Translations under genes and position numbers: made by a program | Shown here: one piece after another, positions 51,501 to 58,743 of the stretch | Position numbering within the stretch: position 1 is the first letter of the stretch | Layout: each line of letters begins with the position of its first letter | Notes under the pieces: generated by a model | What the model saw: the letters and a program-made list of their open reading frames with translations, nothing else | Databases searched by the model: none | Told to the model about the DNA's origin: nothing | NCBI RefSeq assembly: GCF_050632395.1 | Contig: NZ_CP192600.1 | Location: 3,410,001-3,474,000 of the forward strand | Reading direction: 5' to 3' | Length of the DNA: 64,000 nt | DNA from: JAUYQR01 sp050632395 | GTDB taxonomy: Bacteria; Pseudomonadota; Alphaproteobacteria; Rhodobacterales; Rhodobacteraceae

Positions 51501-53661
51501 GATGACGCTTGGCAAAGGGCTGACCGTCTTTCGCTCGGCGATGACCATCTACCTGAATCCGGGACGTTCAGGCTTTGCCAAAAAGGACTTCCTGCCCCTC
51601 GAAGAGCACTATCGCGAACAGACTGTGCAGACCCATGTCATGGCGGCCTATGCCGAAAAGGGTTTGGAGCAGATCGACGAGGCTGTGCGCCTTGCCGAAG
51701 ACTACTTTGCCCTCGATCAGGACAGTTTTCTGCAGCGCTGGATGCCAGGTCGCAACGTGGAAATCCGCCGCCAGACCACTGGCAAGGCCTGGAAGCAGAT
51801 CGTTGATGACCTGAGCAATCCAGTCCAGCAGGAGATCGTCGCCGATGATCGCGAAGCGACCAATGTGCTGGTGTTGGCTGGGCCTGGGTCAGGCAAGACG
51901 CGGGTTCTGGTCCATCGCATCGCCTATTTGCTCAGGGTGAAACGCGAAGACCCGCAGGGAATTCTCGTGATGACTTACAACCGGCACGCAGCGGCCGAAA
52001 TTCGCGCCCGCCTGCGCAAGCTGGTCGGTGAGGAGGCTGCGCGCGTCACCGTGTCTACCTGCCACGCTTTTGCGATGCGGCTGGTGGGAGCAAGCTTTGC
52101 AGGCGAGGCAACGGAACAACAGGATTTCGACGCGGTCGTGGCGGAGGCAGTGCGCCAGATCAACGGAGAAGGGCTAAGCCGATCCGAGGCTGAGGCACAA
52201 CGTGAGGCGCTCATCCCGGGCTATCGTTGGATCCTGGTGGACGAGTATCAGGACGTTGGCGAGGTCGAATACGCGCTCATCGCAGCCGTGGCCGGGCGCT
52301 CTCTCGAAGATCCCGATCAGCGGCTAAGCCTCTTTGCTGTGGGCGACGACGATCAGAATATTTATGCCTTCAAAGGGTCCAAGGTCTCGTTCATTCGCCA
52401 GTTCGAAGAAGACTACCGCGCTAAGCCTAGCTTTCTGACCGAGAACTACCGCTCGACCCGCTACATCATCGACGCCGCAAACCAAGTCATCGAATCCGCT
52501 CGCGCGCGCATGAAGTCGGGGCACCCGATTACTGTGGACAAAATGCGCAGCCTTGACCCGGGCGGTGGAGCGATGGCGAGCTACGACCCGGTCGGCAAGG
52601 GCCGTGTGCAGTTCCTTGATGTGGCGAACGACGACGTTGCACAAGCGACGGCAGCGGTGGACGAGCTTGTCCGCATCTCGCGTCTTGACCCTGACTTCAG
52701 CTGGGCGCGCGCGGCAATCATTTCTCGAGACTGGCGGCGACTCGGTCCGGTGCGTGCCTATGCCGAAAAGCTGGGGCTGCCCGTCGAAATGGCCAACGAA
52801 AAGCTCCCGAGCATCTGGCGCCTTCGCGAGATGCAGCGCTTCGTATCCGGCTTGCGTAAGCGCCAAGCAGAGATGTTCACGATCCAAGGCCTTCTCGATG
52901 TACTCAATGAGCAATCGTCAAACCGCTGGATCGATCTCATTGCGGAAGGGATCGCAGAACTTGCGCGCGAACTCGGCAAAAAGACGATCCCCGTTCCCGA
53001 TACAATCGAATGGCTTGCCGAATGGGCGCGGGATGTCCGTGGCGGGCAGCGTGGACTTTTGCTGCTGACCGCCCACCGCTCCAAAGGGCTCGAATTCGAC
53101 CATGTGGTGATACTCAACGGAGGGTGGAAGACGCTTTCGCAAGGCGAGGATGGCGAAGCCCCTCGCCGTCTCTTCTATGTCGCCATGACCCGCGCCCGCC
53201 GCAGCCTCGCAGTGGTAACCAGCGGGGAACATGCCTTCGTGCGGGCGGACAGCGACAGTGAAGTTTTGCGCAAGGTTGAAATGCCGCGTCGGATCGATCT
53301 TCAAGAACCAGACCAGTACCAAGTGCCAGATCAGTCCTCGGTTGATCTTTCCTATGCCGGTCGGCTACCCAATACGAACCCGACACATTTCGCAATAGCC
53401 GCATCGCAGGTCGACGACCCGGTGACCCTGGAACTGCGTGAGGGAAAATGGATTATCCTAGACCGCGATCGCAGACCGCTCGGTCGTATGGCTGGAAACT
53501 GGGCACCACCCTCAGCAACCCGTTTGGTGTCAGGCAAGGTGGGCGCAATCGTGCGCTGGCGCAAGACTGACAGCGAGGAGAGCTACCAGACTTACATCAA
53601 GCAAGAGGAGTGGGAGACGGTCTTGCCGGAGCTCGTGTTCCGCAGGAGTGGGCAAAGTTGA
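48520..53661 (+). CDS. DnaQ-like exonuclease - RecQ helicase - UvrD-type helicase fusion
   Basis: One intact 1713-residue frame. Residues 1-150 look like a DEDD exonuclease: D25 and E27 in SVDLEV, D82 in GHNILRHD, D139 in NDPERDARL. The RecQ module has Walker A GILPTGTGKSVCYQ (about 326), LDEAHCVSKWGHDFRPDYR (about 431) and FGMGIDKPDIR...QEAGRAGRDR (about 595-630), then winged-helix-like parts. The UvrD/PcrA module has LAGPGSGKTRVL (about 1121), ILVDEYQD (about 1241), GDDDQNIYAFKG (about 1275), TAHRSKGLEFD (about 1517) and FYVAMTRAR (about 1553). Exonuclease plus RecQ recalls eukaryotic WRN. It stands alone in cargo next to an att site; a defence or repair role is inferred. No strong ribosome site is seen before the ATG. 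Confidence 0.88.
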   Translation: MAFLNFLRPKAEDKRPLLEQCLSVDLEVNPKTIEIFDMAAVRFGDGPAVVAPKGNIKQGLDQLEKALAKTPHVLGHNILRHDIEHLLAKRPRLAAKMAAPIDTLWLNPLAFPRNPYHHLVKHYHDGRLQAGHVNDPERDARLVFEVLENQIKALTEIEVQSPEALLAYHFLATRTDRAGGFDAVFKHIRKSPVPDRAEALSAIRTLLEGKACDAQIGAVLEKLSDPKMGWPMAYALAWISVSGGESVMPPWVRASFPQAALLVHELRDTNCGARACDWCAKMNNPNSALERWFGFAGYRPQPAHTDGRPLQEVIVAETMQHANVLGILPTGTGKSVCYQVPALSLYEKTGALTVVISPLVALMVDQVQGMERAGISSAVTINGMLSMPERQDALDRVRMGQAAILLISPEQLRSISIRSVLAQREVGLWVLDEAHCVSKWGHDFRPDYRYISRFIREFSGDTKPAPVLCLTATAKPEVVRDITEHFRERLNVGLELFDGGATRTNLKFSVLATGKESKLGDILTAVTERLPSGEKSGAVVYCATRKETERVADFLKSQGLAAEHFHAGLTAEEKRTVQERFRVGDLRVIAATNAFGMGIDKPDIRLVVHADIPGSLENYLQEAGRAGRDRAPAECVLLYHTDDVERQFTLTARSRLERHEIGAILKALRRIDEHTRNSGKVVATPGEIVREEKDREFVRDSATDDTRVKTAVSWLEEAALVSREENRVQVFPSSLLVRTLEEAKARLNGADITQARREQLLTIVEHVMNTPADQGISTDELTGISGLSHRSLSKAMADLETLGIARNDIAITVAVHIGIENQSSQRLVRAVRLERALIARMRELAPEADIGDRMPLDLAAACQLLRGEGHEDASPHILDRLLRSIERDGRDSDGGRGNIRLRKLSSKTLEVVLQRSWRVVEQTADVRWMAAEKLLEFLIGKAPAGARGKDIQVETTIGDLLGALTGDALVKSSGVKDMTKLMERALLWLHEQQVMTLGKGLTVFRSAMTIYLNPGRSGFAKKDFLPLEEHYREQTVQTHVMAAYAEKGLEQIDEAVRLAEDYFALDQDSFLQRWMPGRNVEIRRQTTGKAWKQIVDDLSNPVQQEIVADDREATNVLVLAGPGSGKTRVLVHRIAYLLRVKREDPQGILVMTYNRHAAAEIRARLRKLVGEEAARVTVSTCHAFAMRLVGASFAGEATEQQDFDAVVAEAVRQINGEGLSRSEAEAQREALIPGYRWILVDEYQDVGEVEYALIAAVAGRSLEDPDQRLSLFAVGDDDQNIYAFKGSKVSFIRQFEEDYRAKPSFLTENYRSTRYIIDAANQVIESARARMKSGHPITVDKMRSLDPGGGAMASYDPVGKGRVQFLDVANDDVAQATAAVDELVRISRLDPDFSWARAAIISRDWRRLGPVRAYAEKLGLPVEMANEKLPSIWRLREMQRFVSGLRKRQAEMFTIQGLLDVLNEQSSNRWIDLIAEGIAELARELGKKTIPVPDTIEWLAEWARDVRGGQRGLLLLTAHRSKGLEFDHVVILNGGWKTLSQGEDGEAPRRLFYVAMTRARRSLAVVTSGEHAFVRADSDSEVLRKVEMPRRIDLQEPDQYQVPDQSSVDLSYAGRLPNTNPTHFAIAASQVDDPVTLELREGKWIILDRDRRPLGRMAGNWAPPSATRLVSGKVGAIVRWRKTDSEESYQTYIKQEEWETVLPELVFRRSGQS

Positions 53662-54111
53662 TATGGCGGCGTCCCTTGCTCGTGGTAAACTAAGCTGGAA
53701 GCAAGCAAACTTCCCCCATCGCAGGCACGGTGAAGGCCTAGGTTGGCGGACAGCGGACGTTCGCCGCAGATGCGCAGGAACCGCCCACTGAAGTCATAAG
53801 CAGACGTTCAGCAGCCCGAGCTGCCTCACCCTACCAGATCCGGCCCTAGGAATGCGTTGTAGACCTTCTCTGCCGGTGCGATGGGGACATAAATCTTTGC
53901 GGACGACGGCGAACTCCTGCTTGCGTTGGACGGAGCAAAGCCGAGTAGTCTGAAGCTCAGCAACGGGAGGTGGGCCGCCGAAGAGCAGGGTGGACGAGCA
54001 ACGCGCAAACCGTAGTGATAAAAGGAACGACAAAGCGCATCCTGGAGTTTGCAGACGGCAGAGTGTTGTGCAATGCTCTCCCTGACCCATTGGAAAAAGG
54101 GAAAATATTGA
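53662..54111. other. No gene seen; leader region of the AT-rich module
   Basis: This 450-bp spacer follows the helicase gene. Open frames on the minus strand are long only because stops are rare there; they resemble no protein and have no ribosome sites. GC content falls toward 54,100, where the promoter of the following four-gene module should lie. Confidence 0.45.
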
Positions 54112-54375
54112 ATGGATTGGACAATCTTCGGCGTCGTGGTAGCGGTTTTGGCCTTAATCTCCGGTTGGTTTTGGTGGTGGAAGCCGAGTGAAGCAAAAAA
54201 GGATGAGCGTTCTTTAGGTAATGTAAGTCTTGGAAAATACTCAGAAAGTGGAAAGGTTTCCTCGGAAGTAAAAATTATAGAAAACTCTACCGGAAATGCT
54301 GGAAACATTAGGCTTGGGACCGGTGCAAAATCAAAAGACATTGAAACAAAGTTAACAGTAACAAAGTCTGACTAA
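54112..54375 (+). CDS. Small membrane protein of the AT-rich module
   Basis: An 87-residue protein: one N-terminal membrane helix (IFGVVVAVLALISGWFWWW, residues about 5-23), then a polar tail of about 60 residues rich in Gly, Ser, Lys and beta-forming residues. The tail segment SLGKYSESGKVSSEVKIIEN is echoed at the N-terminus of the next protein. GGGAAAATATTG precedes the ATG. The next gene starts 1 bp after the stop, so the two are coupled. Unrecognised; GC is well below the chromosomal average. Confidence 0.75.
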   Translation: MDWTIFGVVVAVLALISGWFWWWKPSEAKKDERSLGNVSLGKYSESGKVSSEVKIIENSTGNAGNIRLGTGAKSKDIETKLTVTKSD

Positions 54376-54376
54376 T

Positions 54377-55492
54377 ATGACGAAAAAGTCATCGGTCGAG
54401 CTAGGCGCTTTCTCAAAGTCAGGAGACATTAGTGTTACCCACATCGAAAACTACGGGCTGCAGATAAGCGACGAAAAATTACAACTTCTGTTCAAGCTAC
54501 TTGAAGAGAAAAGTGAAGCACGAGCCTCCCGGACAGTCGGAGGAAACATGACAAAGCTGTTCGAGGCTGCACTAGAGAACAGAGATACAAGAGCAATCTC
54601 GGAGCTAGTGTTATGCACAGACACTTCTGCTCTTGGAGCAAAAGGATGTGAGGCGGCAGTTCTACTTGGCGACGAGGAGCTGATGCGAACTTGCATTAAA
54701 CAACTAACCGAGCCGGAAGCGGATTTCTGGATGGCCCGTACTGATCTGCTATCGGGCGAACACACGAGTGCGATAACGATTTCGCTTGCGGCGCTCGATA
54801 AGACCAAACCTTCAAGTCTAAGCATTTCGCTCTGTCGCGGCATAGCAAACGCATTGAGTGATCTTGGACTCTGGGAAGAAAGCATGACGATACTAAGGTC
54901 GCTCATGGACAACGATTTGGTTAGCACGAACAACGTTCTGCTGGTGAAAGTGCTGACAGACTTGTTTCGAGCTAGATGTCGGGCAAGCTTGAGTGTTCAA
55001 AGGATATCTGACAGCGTCGAAGAAATTGTTTTTGAAGAAGTTGATCAATGGCGAGAGCAAATTTTTTCATTGGAGCTAAAAAAGTGGGCACTAATCTGGC
55101 AACTTGAAGGGTCAGATCTGGCACCCCGTGCAGCCACTGACATAGATCTCAGAAGAGTGAGAAAGATCAACGACAGATTTCATAATCGATTTTCTCCTAT
55201 GATAATGAGCACGATCGAGGCTTTGGGTCTTCTTTGCGCTGACCACCAAGATATCGCGCATGACAAATTGACGAAAGTAGTGAAGGAGTCCAAATCGCAA
55301 CCCTACTGCTACTACCTAGCCTTCGAGGCGGTTCGTATCGCACAACGATACATTGGTGTCGAGTGCCCGCTAGTCTTGGCCAACAAGAGTCTAGTTGCAC
55401 GTCAAGAAACCCAAGCTCAGAACGTTCGCAAGCTCCTTGCAGAGTCTTCGACGATGGGAAAAGTGTTGAAGACAATTCAGGCTATACAATAG
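54377..55492 (+). CDS. Helical-repeat protein of unknown function
   Basis: A 371-residue protein. Residues 5-27 (SVELGAFSKSGDISVTHIEN) repeat the motif of the preceding membrane protein. The rest is mainly amphipathic helices with TPR-like spacing (FEAALENRDTRAISELVL, DLLSGEHTSAITISLAALDK, LGLWEESMTILRSLMDN). No catalytic motif is seen. Probably a scaffold or sensor that binds the membrane partner (inference). AT-rich codon use, unlike the chromosome. Confidence 0.75.
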   Translation: MTKKSSVELGAFSKSGDISVTHIENYGLQISDEKLQLLFKLLEEKSEARASRTVGGNMTKLFEAALENRDTRAISELVLCTDTSALGAKGCEAAVLLGDEELMRTCIKQLTEPEADFWMARTDLLSGEHTSAITISLAALDKTKPSSLSISLCRGIANALSDLGLWEESMTILRSLMDNDLVSTNNVLLVKVLTDLFRARCRASLSVQRISDSVEEIVFEEVDQWREQIFSLELKKWALIWQLEGSDLAPRAATDIDLRRVRKINDRFHNRFSPMIMSTIEALGLLCADHQDIAHDKLTKVVKESKSQPYCYYLAFEAVRIAQRYIGVECPLVLANKSLVARQETQAQNVRKLLAESSTMGKVLKTIQAIQ

Positions 55493-55495
55493 AAA

Positions 55496-55539
55496 ATGAA
55501 CTTAAAGAAAATAGAAGATGAACTTAAAGAAAATAGAAG
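55496..55539 (+). repeat. 22-bp perfect tandem duplication at the radical SAM start
   Basis: Two adjacent identical 22-bp copies (55496-55517 and 55518-55539), each beginning ATGAACTTAAAG and ending ATAGAAG. Each contains an ATG. The second ATG opens the radical SAM gene; the first opens a frame of only 19 codons that ends just inside the gene. Since 22 is not a multiple of 3, the copy number decides which ATG leads the gene. Confidence 0.85.
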
Positions 55540-56591
55540 ATGTTGGACTTGGTGACCTTCCGCCAACTATTGCTGGAGATGTGTTAACCGCATTTGATAG
55601 CGAGAATCGCAAGTTCAACAAGTTTTGGCAGATAACACTCAAAGTCACCGACGCTTGTGCACTTCGTTGCAGCTATTGTACGCAGTACGTTAAGAGCGGC
55701 GCAGTAGAGCTAACTCCGCGCTTTCTAAATGGCCTGGTTGATCTATTAAAGACCAGATCAATTGCGCAAGGCTACCTGTTGACCGGGGGTGAGCCTCTGC
55801 ATCACCGAAATTTTGAAGCTATTTTGCGCCCATTTTCAGAAAGTTCCGCCGTATTCGACGTGAATACTTCTTTGGCCTCCAGCCGGAGAAAAGTACAGTG
55901 TTTGCTTAATGCTTTGCCTCGGACGATCAGATACTCGATTCACTCAATGGACGCTGAAGAAAGTAGGAACTTCAACGGAACGGAATCTTGGGAAACCGTC
56001 ATATCAAATGCCAGAATGATTGCTGATAGTTCCTTAAGACCTCCTAGAGTGGAGATAAATACGCACGTTTCGAATACGAACTTCCGGTCAACCGTTCAGC
56101 GTCTCGAATGGATTTCGGAGGTGCTAATGCCCGACGACATAAATATCTTTCCTGTATATGATCTGAAAGAGATGCAGCTGGACAAGCGGCATGCGGAAGA
56201 ATTCTACTCATCGGTACTGCCTGCAATTATCGATCTTGCGGAGAATAGGAAGTTTGCGGGCCTAAAGACGCGCGCACTTCGCTTGCTCGGCGACCCAAGT
56301 CGATATGGAAAAGAGGGCCCAAAGTATGTGAACCATTCAAGCAATTGTCACGCTGGTCGCTCCATCCTTTATATTGACAACTTCCAGGATGTGTATGCGT
56401 GTGTTTCACAACAAATTCACAGAAAGAGTGATGGCGCGCTTCACTTGGGCCATATCAACGAGCCCAATGATCTCATCGACATTGTCGATGGGCAAGACCC
56501 AGGTGGATTTGATCCCAACGGAAATGCTGTTTGTTCAAGGTACTGTCCTTTGTTCTTCTCTATGGTGAATAATTTTGTCCGATCACTTTGA
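55518..56591 (+). CDS. Radical SAM protein with SPASM-like C-terminal cysteines
   Basis: A 357-residue protein. The [4Fe-4S]-SAM motif CALRCSYC (C47, C51, C54) is followed by the glycine-rich LLTGGEPLHHRNF (about residue 93). Strands typical of the radical SAM barrel follow (RYSIHSMDA, RVEINTHVSN). The C-terminal part has NCHAGRSILYIDNF, YACVSQQ and AVCSRYCP, spacing that suggests an auxiliary cluster (twitch/SPASM type) as in peptide- or protein-modifying enzymes. The substrate is unknown. It is not a viperin: the SAM-binding motif and length differ. Third gene of the AT-rich module. Confidence 0.85.
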   Translation: MNLKKIEDVGLGDLPPTIAGDVLTAFDSENRKFNKFWQITLKVTDACALRCSYCTQYVKSGAVELTPRFLNGLVDLLKTRSIAQGYLLTGGEPLHHRNFEAILRPFSESSAVFDVNTSLASSRRKVQCLLNALPRTIRYSIHSMDAEESRNFNGTESWETVISNARMIADSSLRPPRVEINTHVSNTNFRSTVQRLEWISEVLMPDDINIFPVYDLKEMQLDKRHAEEFYSSVLPAIIDLAENRKFAGLKTRALRLLGDPSRYGKEGPKYVNHSSNCHAGRSILYIDNFQDVYACVSQQIHRKSDGALHLGHINEPNDLIDIVDGQDPGGFDPNGNAVCSRYCPLFFSMVNNFVRSL

Positions 56592-57030
56592 TAGGTGTGT
56601 TCTCTTCTTGACGGAGCAATTGCTCGTTCACAATACTAGCGTACCAAATCCGTTCAAGATCGTATTCGTTCACTCATTAGGTGGACTCCCTGAGTATTGT
56701 AGCCCTGTTACTTTTTCTCCGTTGCCACCTAGCGGCGCAACAGTTGAAAAGGGTTTTCACAGCAGCCTCACAGCTGCGTACAATAATAATGATTCTGTAC
56801 ACGACGGGGCCGTGGGCTTCGAATACTCTGAAAAAGGAGAGTATCTGAGACTGTATGCATGGGGCATTCGCCTCTTCCCCCCAGACTTGAGCACCGAGCG
56901 CCACTCAAACAGGGGCATGGCGTTCAACAGTGCTTTGCACTTTTCTGCCGTCCCAAGAGTGTTACGAGTGATTTTGTTTAAGGGCCGACAAGTTGAACAG
57001 TTTTCCGATGGTAGTTTGCGCCAAAGCTAG
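56575..57030 (+). CDS. DisA_N/diadenylate-cyclase-like protein, degenerate
   Basis: A 151-residue frame overlapping the radical SAM end by 17 bp; TTG at 56575 or 56608 would be the start. The order of motifs recalls the DAC domain: HDGAVGF (D77-G78-A79), then YAWGIRLFPP, then RGMAFNSALHFS and VLRVILFKGRQVEQFSDGSL. DAC enzymes have DGA ... RHRAAxGxSE ... VSEEtGxI. Here the RHR/GTRH catalytic block and the VSEE acid pair are not conserved, so a nucleotide-sensing rather than c-di-AMP-making role is more likely. Assignment by pattern only. Confidence 0.5.
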   Translation: MSDHFDRCVLFLTEQLLVHNTSVPNPFKIVFVHSLGGLPEYCSPVTFSPLPPSGATVEKGFHSSLTAAYNNNDSVHDGAVGFEYSEKGEYLRLYAWGIRLFPPDLSTERHSNRGMAFNSALHFSAVPRVLRVILFKGRQVEQFSDGSLRQS

Positions 57031-57563
57031 ATTGTGAGAGCTTTGGCCATGTTCAGATTTTGCAAAGTCTCGGAGATTCTGTAAAGTTGGTGCTTTTTTG
57101 CCCAGAGAGTTTGCGGCTTAATCGCTTTGTGTCCGTCCATTGAGCCCGCCCTGCTGGTTGGTGGCAGGTGTTGTTTCGTTGCTTGGGCAGTGTAGTGCAG
57201 GGGTATCTGGCGTAGTTTACCGGCTCATCAGACCGCTCGCGTAGCGGGTGTCCGCAATGAGGTTTGCGAGCGCGTTACGTTCGTCTTGGACTGGTTGGCC
57301 GCCTAGGGAGAAATGGTCGATCACAGTGGGCCCGTGGGCGGCTCTCCGCGACCGCAGCTCCCGACAGTACCATTGACACATTGCGCATTATCAGACGAAT
57401 CACGTCAGGAAGGGAGTCGGGCGTACCCTCCCGGCCTTGTGCCACAAATCGCCCCATACCGCCACATATCGCCACATGGGTAACGGTGACAAGCGTCTGA
57501 AAATCTGAGATATTTCTGTCTTGAGCCCGTGAGTTCGGGTGATGGACAGATTATATATCTCGT
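57031..57563. other. No gene seen; right-hand junction with integrase leader
   Basis: This spacer of 530 bp separates the AT-rich module from the integrase. No supported gene is found. It includes the tandem 10-bp repeats listed separately and a change in composition near 57,230. The leader immediately before the integrase (57,490-57,563) is AT-rich and has no clear ribosome site. Confidence 0.5.
57441..57480 (+). repeat. Four tandem 10-bp repeats upstream of the integrase
   Basis: GCCACAAATC, GCCCCATACC, GCCACATATC and GCCACATGGG follow one another without gaps (57441-57480). They share the consensus GCCACATAcC with the repeats at 48,171-48,195, in the same orientation. Likely integrase or excisionase arm sites. 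Confidence 0.65.
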
Positions 57564-58694
57564 ATGAAACAGAAACTCACATCACGCTACATCGAGACCG
57601 TGAAGGCACCCGGCCCGAAGCGGCTCGAAGTGTACGACCAACTGCTTCCGGGATTCGGTGTTCGCGTGTCGACGACCGGCAGGAAGACCTGGTTCTGCTC
57701 TGCGCGAACCAACGGCCGCACTCAGCGCGTCAAGATCGGAACCTATCCCGCGGTTGGTTTGGCCGATGCGAGAGAACGTGCCCAGTCCATTTTGCACGAC
57801 GCTCAGCTCGGCATCACCCCTCCCGAGAAATGTGAGACACTGGGCGAGACCATCCCGATGTTCATTGCGATCTACGCCAAGCCACGCAACAAAGGGTGGC
57901 TTGAGCAACAACGCCTGCTGACGCAGAAGTGGGTGCCACTATTCAAATCTCCGCTCGATGAGATCAGTCGCCCTGACGTCGTTCGCGTTCTTGATGCGAT
58001 CGTTGCCAGCGGTACACCCGGGCGCGCCAACCACGCGTTGTCCGCCCTCAAGAAGCTAATGAATTGGGCACTCGATCGTGGGATGATTGAGGTTAACCCT
58101 ATCGCTGGCCTGAAACCACCGACCAAACCGCGTGCCCGTGATCGTGTTCTGACCGACGGGGAGCTTGCCCGCCTGATGGATGCCGCGAAGCGTGAAGGAT
58201 ATCCGTTCGGGACGATCGCACAGGTGTTGCTGTTAACTGCACAGCGCCGCGGCGAAGTCTCGGGCATGAAATGGTCATCGATCGACTTTGAGACCGGAGT
58301 GTGGACGATCCCGCGCGAAAACGCCAAGAATGGCCTCGCGCACGACGTACCGCTCTCAGTGTCCGTTCTCGACCTCCTACGCAGCGTTCCCCGCTTTGTC
58401 GGGTCCGACTACGTGTTCACGACGACGGGCAAGACCCCCGTGTCGGGCTATGGCCGCGCCAAAGACCGGTTGGATGATGCCGTTGGAACCGAGGGCTGGT
58501 GGTACCATGACCTGCGCCGCACGGCCGCATCAGGCATGGCGCGCATTGGCGTGTCACCACACGTTATCGAGAAAGTTCTCAACCACAAGTCGGGTATCAT
58601 CTCGGGTGTAGCGGCGATCTACAACCGGTACTCTTACAGCCTGGAAAAGAAATCTGCGCTGGAGCAATGGGGCGAATACATTGCCAAACTATAG
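57564..58694 (+). CDS. Tyrosine recombinase (phage-type integrase, DUF4102 N-terminus)
   Basis: A 376-residue integrase. The N-terminal arm-binding domain (VYDQLLPGFGVRVSTTGRKTWF, then GTYPAVGLADARERA) is the DUF4102 type of P4-like integrases. The catalytic domain has Arg in LLTAQRRGEVSGMKW (about 229), HDLRRTAASGMA (H-x-x-R, about 314), His in VLNHKSG (about 340) and the Tyr nucleophile in AIYNRYSY (about 351). Known: this family often targets tRNA 3' ends. It heads the element that continues to the right. Confidence 0.95.
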   Translation: MKQKLTSRYIETVKAPGPKRLEVYDQLLPGFGVRVSTTGRKTWFCSARTNGRTQRVKIGTYPAVGLADARERAQSILHDAQLGITPPEKCETLGETIPMFIAIYAKPRNKGWLEQQRLLTQKWVPLFKSPLDEISRPDVVRVLDAIVASGTPGRANHALSALKKLMNWALDRGMIEVNPIAGLKPPTKPRARDRVLTDGELARLMDAAKREGYPFGTIAQVLLLTAQRRGEVSGMKWSSIDFETGVWTIPRENAKNGLAHDVPLSVSVLDLLRSVPRFVGSDYVFTTTGKTPVSGYGRAKDRLDDAVGTEGWWYHDLRRTAASGMARIGVSPHVIEKVLNHKSGIISGVAAIYNRYSYSLEKKSALEQWGEYIAKL

Positions 58695-58743
58695 CCGCTC
58701 TTGAGATACATACTGAGGCATCCAGGCCGAAAAGTGCATTCTG

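Noticed and set aside
53826..54341. A 171-codon minus-strand frame in the leader of the AT-rich module.
   Set aside because: It crosses the start of the coupled 54,112 gene, is rich in residues typical of antisense frames and has no ribosome site.
55518..56591. Prokaryotic viperin.
   Set aside because: It lacks the viperin-specific sequence around the cluster motif and has extra C-terminal cysteines.
57441..57480. Short CRISPR-like array.
   Set aside because: The 10-bp units are contiguous without spacers, and no cas gene is present; they fit integrase arm sites.
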